From the NCBI GenBank assembly GCA_025450255.1, contig JANWHV010000212.1, positions 1 to 8,522 of the forward strand: a stretch of 8,522 nt of DNA, given 5' to 3'. This DNA comes from Chloroflexota bacterium. Its GTDB lineage: Bacteria; Chloroflexota; UBA5177; JANWHV01. The position numbers and the translations under genes were made by a program. This document shows, one piece after another, positions 1 to 6,320 of this stretch (position 1 is its first letter; every line of letters begins with the position of its first letter). The notes below the pieces were generated by a model, which was given only the letters and a program-made list of their open reading frames with translations, was not told the origin of the DNA and ran no database searches.

Positions 1-201
1 AGGATTGGCGATGTGTGGCCGTCCCAGCAGCGTGTAGGTGTGGTCCATGCCATTCCAGGCGAGCTCGCTCGCGATGGTCCAGTCCACACGGATCTGGAGG
101 ACGTCCCCGGCCTGGACGTATGGGCGGAGCAGACCGATGGCGTGGTGGGCGAGGATTTTCTGTGAGAGGGTCATCGGGCGGCGCCCGTCGGATGCTGACA
201 T
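1..201 (-). CDS. Aconitase / 3-isopropylmalate dehydratase large-subunit family protein, N-terminal part
   Basis: Only the first 67 codons lie in the window, and the gene runs off the left edge. Reading the minus strand from the ATG at 201 gives MSASDGRRPMTLSQKILAHH followed by a GDVLQIRVDW segment and an ELAWNGMDHTYTLLGRP segment. The T-L-x-x-KILA-H start and the G-D-x-x-x-x-x-VDW pattern are typical N-termini of the iron-sulfur hydro-lyase family (LeuC, homoaconitase, aconitase). The ELAWNGMDHTY variant matches the stand-alone aconitase-type dehydratases better than classical LeuC. These enzymes isomerise hydroxy-acids through a cytosolic 4Fe-4S centre; its cysteine ligands lie further downstream and are not visible here. 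The start is supported by AAGGAG at 211-216, nine bases upstream. An internal Met (residue 10) is a less likely start. Substrate (isopropylmalate, homoaconitate or citrate) cannot be decided from this fragment. Confidence 0.82.
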   Translation of the reverse strand, partial: MSASDGRRPMTLSQKILAHHAIGLLRPYVQAGDVLQIRVDWTIASELAWNGMDHTYTLLGRPHIANP

Positions 202-588
202 GGAGATGTGCTCCTTATGTGCGGTGCGTCACGTGCGATCTGAGCGCGCGGAACCGAGAGGCTGGGTGCGAGCGCGAAGCATCTCTCGCCCCATTATGCG
301 ACACACGGCCCGATGCGTGAGCCACTGGCCGCCCGCCCTCAGCCAACCGCCCTCAGCCGCTCCGCGCCTAGTGGGTCACTTGTCATGGCCGTGGCCATCA
401 GTGCCCCGCATCGGCACCAGGCCCGGCCTCGGTTGCGATGGGGCCGACGGCCATGTGCGACGCAAGTGCCCCAGCATCCCTCACCCGATTCTTGGGTGGC
501 CACAGTATCACGCGGGAGACGGCCGCTGCTTGCTCGCGTCGCGTCTACGGACGAACCCTCCCCTGGACGTACACGCCATGGGATGCGC
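202..588. other. Intergenic region between the dehydratase gene and the membrane-protein gene
   Basis: About 390 bases lie between the start of the leftmost gene and the stop of the membrane-protein gene, both on the minus strand. Reading frames that cross it show no recognisable protein. It holds the leader of the dehydratase gene. A possible minus-strand -10 box (CATAAT, complement of 293-298) is followed by inverted arms at 255-260 and 283-288 (CGAGAG/CTCTCG), but there is no good -35 box, so the promoter is tentative. A short palindrome ATGGCC-GT-GGCCAT lies near 384-397. I see no clear terminator for the membrane-protein gene. Confidence 0.4.
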
Positions 589-1854
589 CTATGCGCTGAC
601 AGCGGTGATTTCCTCGCCAGGCGCGATGGGCAGGCCAGGTAGGAGAGAGTGTGCGTCTGCATCCGCGGCAAGGAGCACCCCGAAGCGCCATACGAAGTGT
701 CCCGCAACCGTACCGTCTGGCCCTTGGAGGCGCAGTTCACAGCCAGCCGCTCTATCTGGGGCCACATTACTGCTCGTTGCCCCATACTGGCCCGACGAAA
801 CCATGCGGAGCAGTAGCTCCACACCGGCACTACAAGAATCCAATTCACTGGTTAGTTGTAAAGGTGAAGATGAAAAGGCGTTAGAGAGTTTCCAGCCAGT
901 GCTGCCTGCGTATTCGAGTGCCAGGGTAAGTTCAGTCCGGGTCTGAAACGTAGCCGCACCTACCGGCATGCCCGCGGCAGTGGTGAAGCGCCAGCCGAGC
1001 GACGCCCCCTCGCCGACCAACCAAACGTCGTTCGCGTGGAACTGCCCCAGAAGATCCAAGTGTGCAAATGTGGACCCGGTGCACCTAAATCCGTCGCAAG
1101 GATTCATGGAGCTGCTCATACCCTCGGGTGGCGTCCCATTCGGGATCGCCACTGCCATTGCCAAAGTCGGGGTTGCAGCACGTCGACTCACAACCGCGCC
1201 CCTGCTGTCAAGACCGGTGGCAAAAAACTGGCCGGGTGGTACGGTGGTCAGGAGTGGCACACTTGCGAGTGCCTGGCCTAAAGATTGTAATGCGCGGCTG
1301 CGTATATCGGGCGGCAAGTCATCACCAGTGATGGGCACGCCAACAAGGAGAGCAGGGTGGATCACCGCTCTGCCGGTATCTATAGTCATCGCGGGCGCGC
1401 TGCTAATGACCGTGCAATCGCTTCCGGCGGTTACCTGATCAGGGCTGATGGCAGAGCCGTGTAGAATGCATGTATGGGGTCGGAAGGGCGGAGCAGTTAA
1501 CGCGATGCGGTTGTTGCCCGGCAGTAGTCTGATGACAACCGGCCAGTGATCTCCAGCTTCGCGCCCATTGACAATCACGGTACCGAAAGAGATGTTGCTG
1601 ACCAGTGCGATTGGGCCGTGGACTGAGGAGGGGACCACAGGCGTCTGTCGGGCTAGCTGCGTTGGTAAGACCTCGTGGAGAATGATGGCAGTCGCGAAGG
1701 AAACCATTGCGAGAGCGGTTGCAACTTGCGTGACACGCTTCCCCACAGATGCTCGATTCCTCAGAAGCGCATCAAGGTCCTTGGACACGAGCTCCGCACT
1801 ACCGAGTGTCGCATCGCTGGTGTGTACTGACTCGTCATCAGGCGACTGTGGCAT
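589..1854 (-). CDS. Single-pass membrane protein with large extracytoplasmic domain, function unknown
   Basis: This 421-residue protein is not one I recognise. The N-terminal 40 residues are hydrophilic and end in a basic patch (RNRASVGKRV). One hydrophobic segment follows (about residues 41-63, VATALAMVSFATAIIL) and then about 355 residues that should face outside under the positive-inside rule. Just after the membrane, residues 79-125 (GPIALVSN, GTVIVNGREAG, LLPGNNRIAL) resemble the short beta-rich PEGA-type fold seen in bacterial surface proteins; this likeness is by eye. The outer part has six cysteines in three local pairs, including CDGFRC, which fits disulfides. No catalytic motif is visible. 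I chose the ATG at 1854 because GAGGGG (1861-1866) sits six bases upstream; the in-frame ATG at 1899 lacks such a site and lies upstream of the candidate -10 box. Base composition is less GC-rich than the flanking chromosomal genes. Confidence 0.75.
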   Translation of the reverse strand: MPQSPDDESVHTSDATLGSAELVSKDLDALLRNRASVGKRVTQVATALAMVSFATAIILHEVLPTQLARQTPVVPSSVHGPIALVSNISFGTVIVNGREAGDHWPVVIRLLPGNNRIALTAPPFRPHTCILHGSAISPDQVTAGSDCTVISSAPAMTIDTGRAVIHPALLVGVPITGDDLPPDIRSRALQSLGQALASVPLLTTVPPGQFFATGLDSRGAVVSRRAATPTLAMAVAIPNGTPPEGMSSSMNPCDGFRCTGSTFAHLDLLGQFHANDVWLVGEGASLGWRFTTAAGMPVGAATFQTRTELTLALEYAGSTGWKLSNAFSSSPLQLTSELDSCSAGVELLLRMVSSGQYGATSSNVAPDRAAGCELRLQGPDGTVAGHFVWRFGVLLAADADAHSLLPGLPIAPGEEITAVSA

Positions 1855-1888
1855 ACCTGTCCCCTCTGATTTCGACCAAGGTGACTTG

Positions 1889-1918
1889 ACTATACACATC
1901 TACTGACAATGCTGACAC
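1889..1918 (-). promoter_or_regulatory. Candidate sigma70-type promoter of the membrane-protein gene
   Basis: On the minus strand, GTGTCA (complement of 1913-1918, four of six matches to TTGACA) is followed after 18 bases by TATAGT (complement of 1889-1894, five of six matches to TATAAT). Transcription would begin near 1882 and leave a leader of under 30 bases before the ATG at 1854. That agrees with the strong ribosome site at 1861-1866 and makes the alternative ATG at 1899 unlikely. It would also make this gene a unit separate from the KOW gene upstream. The call rests on consensus matching only. Confidence 0.4.
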
Positions 1919-2112
1919 GAGGTCATCGGTGTCGAATGGAGCAAGAATCGGCGCAAGGGTGGCGGACCGCGGGCAGGCGGCAGTCACGCGTGCTGCTCCA
2001 GTTACCGCCAGCGCACCCCAGGGAAGCGTACCGGCGACACAGGGCGATACGGCCGATGCCGTGCCCGGCGCGGGGTTGCTGATGCGTGGACACAGCAAGT
2101 CGGATCTCGTTG

Positions 2113-2307
2113 TCAGCGAGATAGGATCTCAATCTGCTTACGGTCAAAACTGAGGGCCATCCTCCGACCGAACAGCGTAATCAATACCTCAACCTTCCGG
2201 TTTTCTTCCAGCACAGCCATAACGGGACCGGCGAAACCGCTAAATGGCCCGTCTACTACCTTGACTATCTGGCCGTCGTGTGGGCTAGGAAGGACGGCTT
2301 GCTCCAT
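2113..2307 (-). CDS. Small KOW-domain protein (NusG C-terminal domain only)
   Basis: The 64-residue product begins MEQAVLPSPHDGQIVKVVDG and is almost entirely one NusG-type KOW domain. Residues 12-29 (DGQIVKVVDGPFSGFAG) match the family signature G-x-x-V-x-V-x-DGPF-x-x-F-x-G, and residues 38-60 match the second strand pair with its FGR turn and Q-x-E-x-L ending. In full-length NusG this domain binds ribosomal protein S10 or Rho and is tethered to an N-terminal domain that clamps RNA polymerase; that NGN domain is absent. The open frame extends upstream to 2451, but those 48 codons have no NGN likeness. The ATG at 2307 has GAGGGAG five bases upstream, so I take the short form as the real gene. 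It could be a functional stand-alone adaptor or a relic of a NusG paralogue; the good start site favours the former. About 260 bases of uncertain content separate it from the membrane-protein gene. Confidence 0.72.
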   Translation of the reverse strand: MEQAVLPSPHDGQIVKVVDGPFSGFAGPVMAVLEENRKVEVLITLFGRRMALSFDRKQIEILSR

Positions 2308-2509
2308 ATTCACTCCCTCGCGGTGACCATGCACGCAGACGTATGCCTGATTGTCCCATCGCCTTATTGTCAGCACCCACAGGGAGCATAGAGCACCAGG
2401 GCAAGATCTGCAAGGGTTTCGGGGATCAGTACCGGGGTTTGAATCGCCCACACGCGGGTGCCGTGGACCAGCGGCTATGTGAATTGACGTCTATTCTGGA
2501 CAAGTTGAG

Positions 2510-2557
2510 CCTCCTGGTAGGCTAGCGCAGACGTGAAACGCGCCTAGCGCCAGGAGG
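2510..2557 (+). promoter_or_regulatory. Hairpin sequestering the ribosome binding site of the IS982 transposase gene
   Basis: CCTCCTGG (2510-2517) is exactly complementary to CCAGGAGG (2550-2557), which contains the AGGAGG ribosome site of the transposase ATG at 2566. Inside the outer stem, 2521-2525 pairs with 2544-2548 and 2526-2528 pairs with 2540-2542, with a bulged C at 2543 and an 11-base loop. This gives about 16 pairs in all. Any transcript that starts upstream of 2510 should fold with its Shine-Dalgarno hidden. IS10 and IS50 are known to use such structures to silence read-through transcripts; applying that here is inference. Confidence 0.6.
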
Positions 2558-2565
2558 GTCTCAGC

Positions 2566-3330
2566 ATGAGTATATTGGAGTTGTACTGCTCGGTCGATGA
2601 TTTCGGGCAGACGTTTCCCCCGCAATGGGAGCCGCACGTGCTCGCGTCCGCCCAGCGGCAGCGGCGCCAGCGGGCGACGGCGCTGCATCCCAGCGAGCTC
2701 ATGACCATCATGCTTGCCTTTCATCAGTCGCCGTACCGCACCTTCAAGACGTACTACACCGAGCATGTCTTGCAGCAGTGGTGGGGGAGTTCCCCCCACC
2801 TGGTCAGCTACCCGCGGTTGGTGGCGCTGCTGCCGACGATCCTCGTGCTGCTGACCGCCGAGCAGCGGACGCAGCTCGGCAGCTGCACGGGCATCAGCTT
2901 TTTGGACTCGACCGCGCTGCACGTCTGCCACAATGCCCGGATCAGCCAGCACCGCGTCTTTGCCAGCCGGGCGAAACTGGGCAAGACCTCGGTGGGCTGG
3001 TTCTTCGGCTTCAGGCTCCATCTGGTGGTCAACGACCGCGGCGAGCTCCTCGCCTTCTGCCTGAGGCCGGGCAACTTCGACGATCTTCGGCCGGTGCCCA
3101 AGCTGCTCGCCTACGTCCGCAGGCGCTTCGGCAAGCTCTTCGCCGACCGCAGCTCTATTTCCCAGCCCTTGGCCGAGCAGCTCCTCATCGAGCACGGCAT
3201 CCAGCTCATCACCAAAATGCGCAAGAACATGCGCAACCGGCTGCTTGACGTCTCGGACAAGCTGCTCTTGCGCAAACGGGCGATCATCGAGACGATCGAT
3301 GACCAGCTCAAGAACATCTGCCCGATCTAG
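2566..3330 (+). CDS. IS982-family transposase, shortened by an in-frame TAG
   Basis: The 254-residue product is a DDE transposase of the IS982 family, which cuts and joins the element's DNA ends. Family landmarks are the start ELYCSVDDFGQ, GISFLDSTALHVCHN (first Asp, D114), GWFFGFRLHLVVNDRGE, LRPGNFDD, the LFAD strand (second Asp, D194) and the KRAIIETIDDQLKNIC helix (E242). The ATG at 2566 has AGGAGG at 2552-2557. Family members normally continue E-H-[ST]-R-x-R-S-x-x-NF after the IC-Q-I that here reads ICPI; instead TAG occurs at 3328-3330 exactly where the Glu codon (GAG) belongs, and the missing tail remains readable downstream. The usual FADKGYIS after the second Asp reads FADRSSIS, a further departure at a conserved site. 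All three DDE residues are present, but the protein is probably inactive. No matching terminal inverted repeats were found, so element limits are unknown. Confidence 0.88.
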   Translation: MSILELYCSVDDFGQTFPPQWEPHVLASAQRQRRQRATALHPSELMTIMLAFHQSPYRTFKTYYTEHVLQQWWGSSPHLVSYPRLVALLPTILVLLTAEQRTQLGSCTGISFLDSTALHVCHNARISQHRVFASRAKLGKTSVGWFFGFRLHLVVNDRGELLAFCLRPGNFDDLRPVPKLLAYVRRRFGKLFADRSSISQPLAEQLLIEHGIQLITKMRKNMRNRLLDVSDKLLLRKRAIIETIDDQLKNICPI

Positions 3331-3447
3331 CATTCCCGGAATCGCAGTCCCGTCAACTTCCTGGTCAACCTCGTGGCCGGGCTCATTGCCTCCTGCCACC
3401 AGCCCACGAAATCCGCGCTGGACCTGGATCCGTACCGCCTCCCGGCG
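3331..3447 (+). pseudogene. Remnant C-terminal tail of the IS982 transposase
   Basis: Directly after the TAG at 3328-3330 and in the same frame, the sequence reads [20 protein letters not shown] and then [10 protein letters not shown]. This is the expected IS982 C-terminus (E-H-S-R-x-R-S-x-x-NF-x-VN-x-x-AGLIA). One G-to-T change in a GAG codon would therefore explain the break. The frame stays open to 3600, but family likeness fades after about 3447, so the end given is approximate. The natural stop codon and right end of the element were not identified. Confidence 0.75.
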
Positions 3448-3795
3448 GCGCCTGCGGCCGCAGACTATGCTGCACCCGGCCGGTGGCCTGGCAGGTCGGG
3501 TAGCGCGCATGTTTCTCCTGATGCGCGGTCACAACGAGAGGCTGAGGCGAAAATGCGTACCGTGGGGGTTCACAGCCCTAGCCCTTCTCATCCGCGGTAG
3601 TGGCCCGGACTGGCATCTGTTAGGGTGCCCCCTGGACTCGCCAAAACGCCGCGGCTGTACGGCACCGCTTCGCCCACGGCGGAGCTCGAGACTTCAGCCT
3701 CGAGCTCCTGCGTTTTCCTTTCGTGACTCTGTACTCCACTTCGTTTGCTGCAGGCACGACGGCCTTTCAGGTGCCACCTCCCGTGGCTACGGTAT
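3448..3795. other. Non-coding stretch between the IS982 remnant and the secreted-protein gene
   Basis: No protein of recognisable family is encoded here on either strand. The IS982 reading frame drifts through the first 150 bases without likeness to the family. The only clear structure is the perfect inverted repeat at 3681-3708. I looked for a right-end inverted repeat matching the sequence just upstream of the transposase and found none. The join between IS-derived and older DNA lies somewhere in this interval. Confidence 0.4.
3681..3722 (+). terminator. Possible rho-independent terminator (plus strand)
   Basis: GGAGCTCGAG (3681-3690) and CTCGAGCTCC (3699-3708) form a perfect 10-base stem with an 8-base loop, followed by TGCGTTTTCCTTTC. 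The T-rich tail lies on the plus side only, so it would stop transcripts running rightward out of the IS982 gene toward the oppositely oriented secreted-protein gene. The tail is interrupted by C and G, so termination may be weak. The structure could also be an unrelated palindrome. Confidence 0.45.
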
Positions 3796-4344
3796 CTAGT
3801 TGACAATGAAGGTTGTGCAGTCCCCCCAGTTAGGCCAATTTTTAGTCTCGCTCGTCCCTCCGTCTGGGAATGCGGTTTGCGCGGCCATACATACCACCCA
3901 TTTCGTTCCGGTGGGGCCAGCAAGAAACCATTGACTTGTTTGCTGGGCCGTGGTCCCGAAAAACTGCTGGAACCCGGTTGTCCACTGGCTAGTCCCATTC
4001 TGAGTTAGGCGACAGTTCATGTCTGTCTCAGCAGCCGGCGCAACAGTTGCTTTGCACTGGCCTTGGATCTCGGTGACTTGGCCGCACACGTTGTGTTGGC
4101 CGAATAATTGTGTCAAATAGTATGAGGTATCCACTAACGGGGAATTCCCTGCGTGGACATTCCGCGTGGGCACACTGATCGTTCCCTGCTCCAATAGCTT
4201 CCAAGTGCCGGTCCCCGTCCCCGATCCACTGGGTGCGCAAGCGTATGCTACACTGGAAGTATTGCCGACGGAATGCACTGCGCTGCTGGCGGCAACAGCG
4301 AGCAACCCAATGACGATCAATCGCATGAATCGACCTGATTTCAA
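3796..4344 (-). CDS. Small secreted protein with six cysteines, function unknown
   Basis: I do not recognise the family. The 182-residue frame begins with a Sec-type signal peptide: a basic start (MKSGRFMR), a hydrophobic core LIVIGLLAVAAS, and likely cleavage near AVHS or after AYA at residue 35. The predicted mature part, about 150 residues, is rich in Thr, Gln, Gly and Trp and has cysteines at 36, 87, 97, 111, 152 and 176, enough for three disulfides. A short Gly-Thr-Ser linker (residues 39-47) precedes the body. The start shown is TTG at 4344 with AAAGG about ten bases upstream; the ATG at 4326 (residue 7), with AGG about seven bases upstream, is equally plausible and keeps the signal peptide. 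It stands alone between two decayed transposases and is less GC-rich than the flanking genes. Secretion is well supported; function is not. Confidence 0.65.
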   Translation of the reverse strand: MKSGRFMRLIVIGLLAVAASSAVHSVGNTSSVAYACAPSGSGTGTGTWKLLEQGTISVPTRNVHAGNSPLVDTSYYLTQLFGQHNVCGQVTEIQGQCKATVAPAAETDMNCRLTQNGTSQWTTGFQQFFGTTAQQTSQWFLAGPTGTKWVVCMAAQTAFPDGGTSETKNWPNWGDCTTFIVN

Positions 4345-4483
4345 CCTGCTTGATCCTTTCTGTAGCTGGCGACGAGCAAATCGGGCGCACGGTCAATAGC
4401 ATGTGCCGGCCGAATTGCCCGATGGGCGGAGTATACGGGCGGTGTTCTCAACGCGTAGGGCGACAATCTCTGCTTCGGGCATC

Positions 4484-5340
4484 ATGCTACCAGTCTACCA
4501 GGCACCGCAACCCCGTCTTGAACAGTTACTACATCAGGCTGTCGCCGAGGAGATCAAGGGCGCGTTGCGCGGCGCGGCGGTGCCGCACCACGACGAGACG
4601 GGACCGCGCGCCACGGGGCCGGCGGGCGCGCGGCAGCGCTGGGCACATGTCACCTGCACCAAAGACTTGACGTACGACTCCCGCCACGCGGCCCGCGGGG
4701 TGGCCGCGCTCGCGGCCATGGGCATCCTCCCCGGCGATACGGGCGTCAGCGTCCACGACGGATGGACCAGCTACCGGCACGACACGACCTACCGCCATGC
4801 GCTGTGCCACGCCCACCACCTGCGCGAACTGACCCTCGTCAAGGAGGTGCGCCAGCAGGCGTGGGCCGGGCACCTCAAGCCGCTGCTGCGCGAGATGCAC
4901 GCCGCCGTGGTCCAGGCTCGCGCGGCCGGCGCGCCCCACCTGGCGCCTCCGGCGCGTGGGGCATTTGTCACCCGCTACCAGGCGCTGCTGGCCGGCGCCC
5001 AGCGCAGCATCCCCAGCCGCCGCCCCCCGCGGACCGGCCGCGCCGGCGTGGCCGCCGCACGCAGAGCCCGGTGCGCAACCTGCTCGACCGGCTGTGGGCC
5101 TTCTAGCATGAGGCGCTCGCCTTCCTGGACGACTGCGCCGTGCCCTTCGACAACCATCAGGCGGAGCGCGACCTGCGCCCGATCAAGATCCAGCAAAAGA
5201 TCTCCGGGACGTTCCGCGGCGAGCCCGGCGCGGGCGCCTTTTGCACCCTGTGCAGCGTCTTGGCGACCTGGCGCAAGCAGGGCCGCTCCGGCTTCGTGCT
5301 CTTGGAGGATGCCTTCGCCGGCCACTCACTCAACTTCCAG
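4484..5340 (+). pseudogene. IS66-family transposase (TnpC), 5'-truncated, frameshifted and interrupted by TAG
   Basis: The reading frame first shows family likeness near 4500, so the N-terminal helix-turn-helix and zinc-finger regions (roughly 200 residues) are missing. Landmarks follow in order: a GAAVPHHDETG segment (first catalytic Asp, 4592-4594), LAAMGILPGDTGVSVHDGW (second Asp, 4757-4759) and HALCHAHHLRELT. Around 4985-5010 the frame shifts by one base, equivalent to a one-base deletion. The likeness then resumes as GRRTQSPVRNLLDRLWAF, is stopped by TAG at 5104-5106, and continues HEALAFLDDCAVPFDNHQAE (catalytic Glu, 5164-5166), QQKISGTFRGEPGA and WRKQGRSGF, ending near AFAGHSL. All three DDE residues survive but in two frames, so no active protein can be made without recoding. 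TnpA and TnpB are absent. The 3' end is fused directly to an IS701 fragment. Confidence 0.85.
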
Positions 5341-5358
5341 CCGCCGTCTTGCACAGTT

Positions 5359-5745
5359 ACCTTGCCGCGCAAGAATTGTGAGACCATCGCCGCCACCGTC
5401 GCGGGCACCTCGACCGAGCGGCTGCAACACCTGCTCACCGATGCGGAGTGGGGCGCCGAGCGCCTCAGCGAAACCCGCGTGCGCTGGCTGAGTGCCCGCA
5501 GTCCGCGGCAGGGCGTGCTGGTGGTGGACGTCACGGGGCTGCCCAAACAAGGGAAAGCCTCGGTGGGCATGGCGCGGCAGTATTCGAGGACGCTGGGCAA
5601 GATCGGCAACTCTCCGGTGGTGGTCAGCGCCGAGGGGGTCGCCGACGCGCCCGAGACGAGCCAACCCTCGCACTGGCCAGTCAACGCCCAGCTCTACCTG
5701 CCGGCGACCTGGACCAGCGACGCCGCCCGCGGGACGGCGTCGCGC
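5359..5745 (+). pseudogene. IS701-type transposase fragment, truncated at both ends
   Basis: In the same frame as the 3' end of the IS66 relic, the translation changes family. LPRKNCETIA and LQHLLTDAEWGAERL correspond to the N-terminal helical part of IS701-like DDE transposases. VLVVDVTGLPKQGKASVGMA and RQYSRTLGKIGN correspond to the strand with the first catalytic Asp (5527-5529) and the region after it, and HWPVNAQLYLPATW to a later conserved block. The family usually has V-D-D-T/S-G-F-P-K-x-G; here the second Asp is Val, and N-C-Q after KIG is N-S-P. Likeness ends near 5745 and the frame then runs through meaningless sequence to 6201. The start is missing, as is the region with the remaining catalytic residues. 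The junction with IS66 lies between about 5335 and 5362. Confidence 0.78.
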
Positions 5746-6197
5746 ATAGAGCATAGGATCGTGGCACCGCACCGCACCGCGCAAGGCAGCCCACCCGCTC
5801 TCAGAGTGACGCCCAGATCGTTGATGCGCCGACCGGGCGTTGGCTATGCTGTGCTCGCGTTCCGCGCGAGGGAGTTGCGCGCGATATCCAGGCGGCGTAT
5901 CCGTGTGCTTGGCCCTACCCGCTGTTCCGACCGGCTCTCAGATTCCCTCGGACGCGCGGTAACCGACGCGTGGCCGCGTCACGCGGCCAGCCTGACATTC
6001 AACCTCGCATCCCAACCGCATAGCGCCGGCGGCCCCCGCCATCGTGTCTCCGCCGTGTCCTCGGACATGAGAGCACCGCCGCGCCCACCATCGCGTGGGG
6101 GCGGTCTCGTCTCGTGTTGTCCGCGGCCACTTCCGTGCGCGTCCCACGCGTCCGGAGCCGGCTCGCGGATCCATCGACCGCTCGAGGATCGGCGTCC

Positions 6198-6271
6198 ATG
6201 AACGTGCTGCTTCGCTCAAGCATCGCCCCTTCGTGCTCCTCTGGCTCGGCCAAACGACATCGCGGCTCGGT
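6198..6271 (+). pseudogene. Relic of an MFS transporter N-terminus
   Basis: In one frame (6215-6271) the sequence reads LKHRPFVLLWLGQTTSRLG, a close match to the opening of major facilitator superfamily efflux proteins (short basic start, R/H-x-F-x-x-LWLGQ-x-x-S-x-L-G). An ATG at 6198 with GAGGA ten bases upstream sits where the natural start should be but is one base out of frame (it reads MNVLLRSS), so a small deletion appears to have broken the gene near 6213. After 6271 no transporter-like sequence continues in any frame. About 25 codons remain; the substrate cannot be inferred. Confidence 0.5.
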
Positions 6272-6320
6272 GCGCACTCGACTGATACACGTTTCGGGTG
6301 ATCGGATCCGCGTCGACGGA

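Noticed and set aside
38..946. Plus-strand frame of 302 codons at the left edge
   Set aside because: It runs antisense through the dehydratase start and the 3' end of the membrane-protein gene, and no family likeness is seen.
1838..2098. Minus-strand frame of 86 codons between the KOW gene and the membrane-protein gene
   Set aside because: It starts at TTG with only a weak ribosome site, overlaps the candidate promoter and the start of the next gene, and resembles no known family. A real small gene is possible but unsupported.
2375..2475. tRNA-like fragments (TAGAGCACC, GGTTTGAATC, terminal CCA)
   Set aside because: The pieces do not assemble into a cloverleaf: the T-stem arms do not pair properly, 21 bases instead of about 11 follow it, and no anticodon stem forms.
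2491..3510. Long minus-strand open frame (339 codons) opposite the IS982 transposase
   Set aside because: It mirrors the codon pattern of the transposase on the other strand, its translation is low in family-like features (Asp/Glu/Arg/Val-rich), and no ribosome site precedes it.
2440..3800. Terminal inverted repeats and target duplication of the IS982 element
   Set aside because: I compared the sequence upstream of 2566 with the complement of 3330-3800 by eye and found no convincing match. The right end may be deleted.
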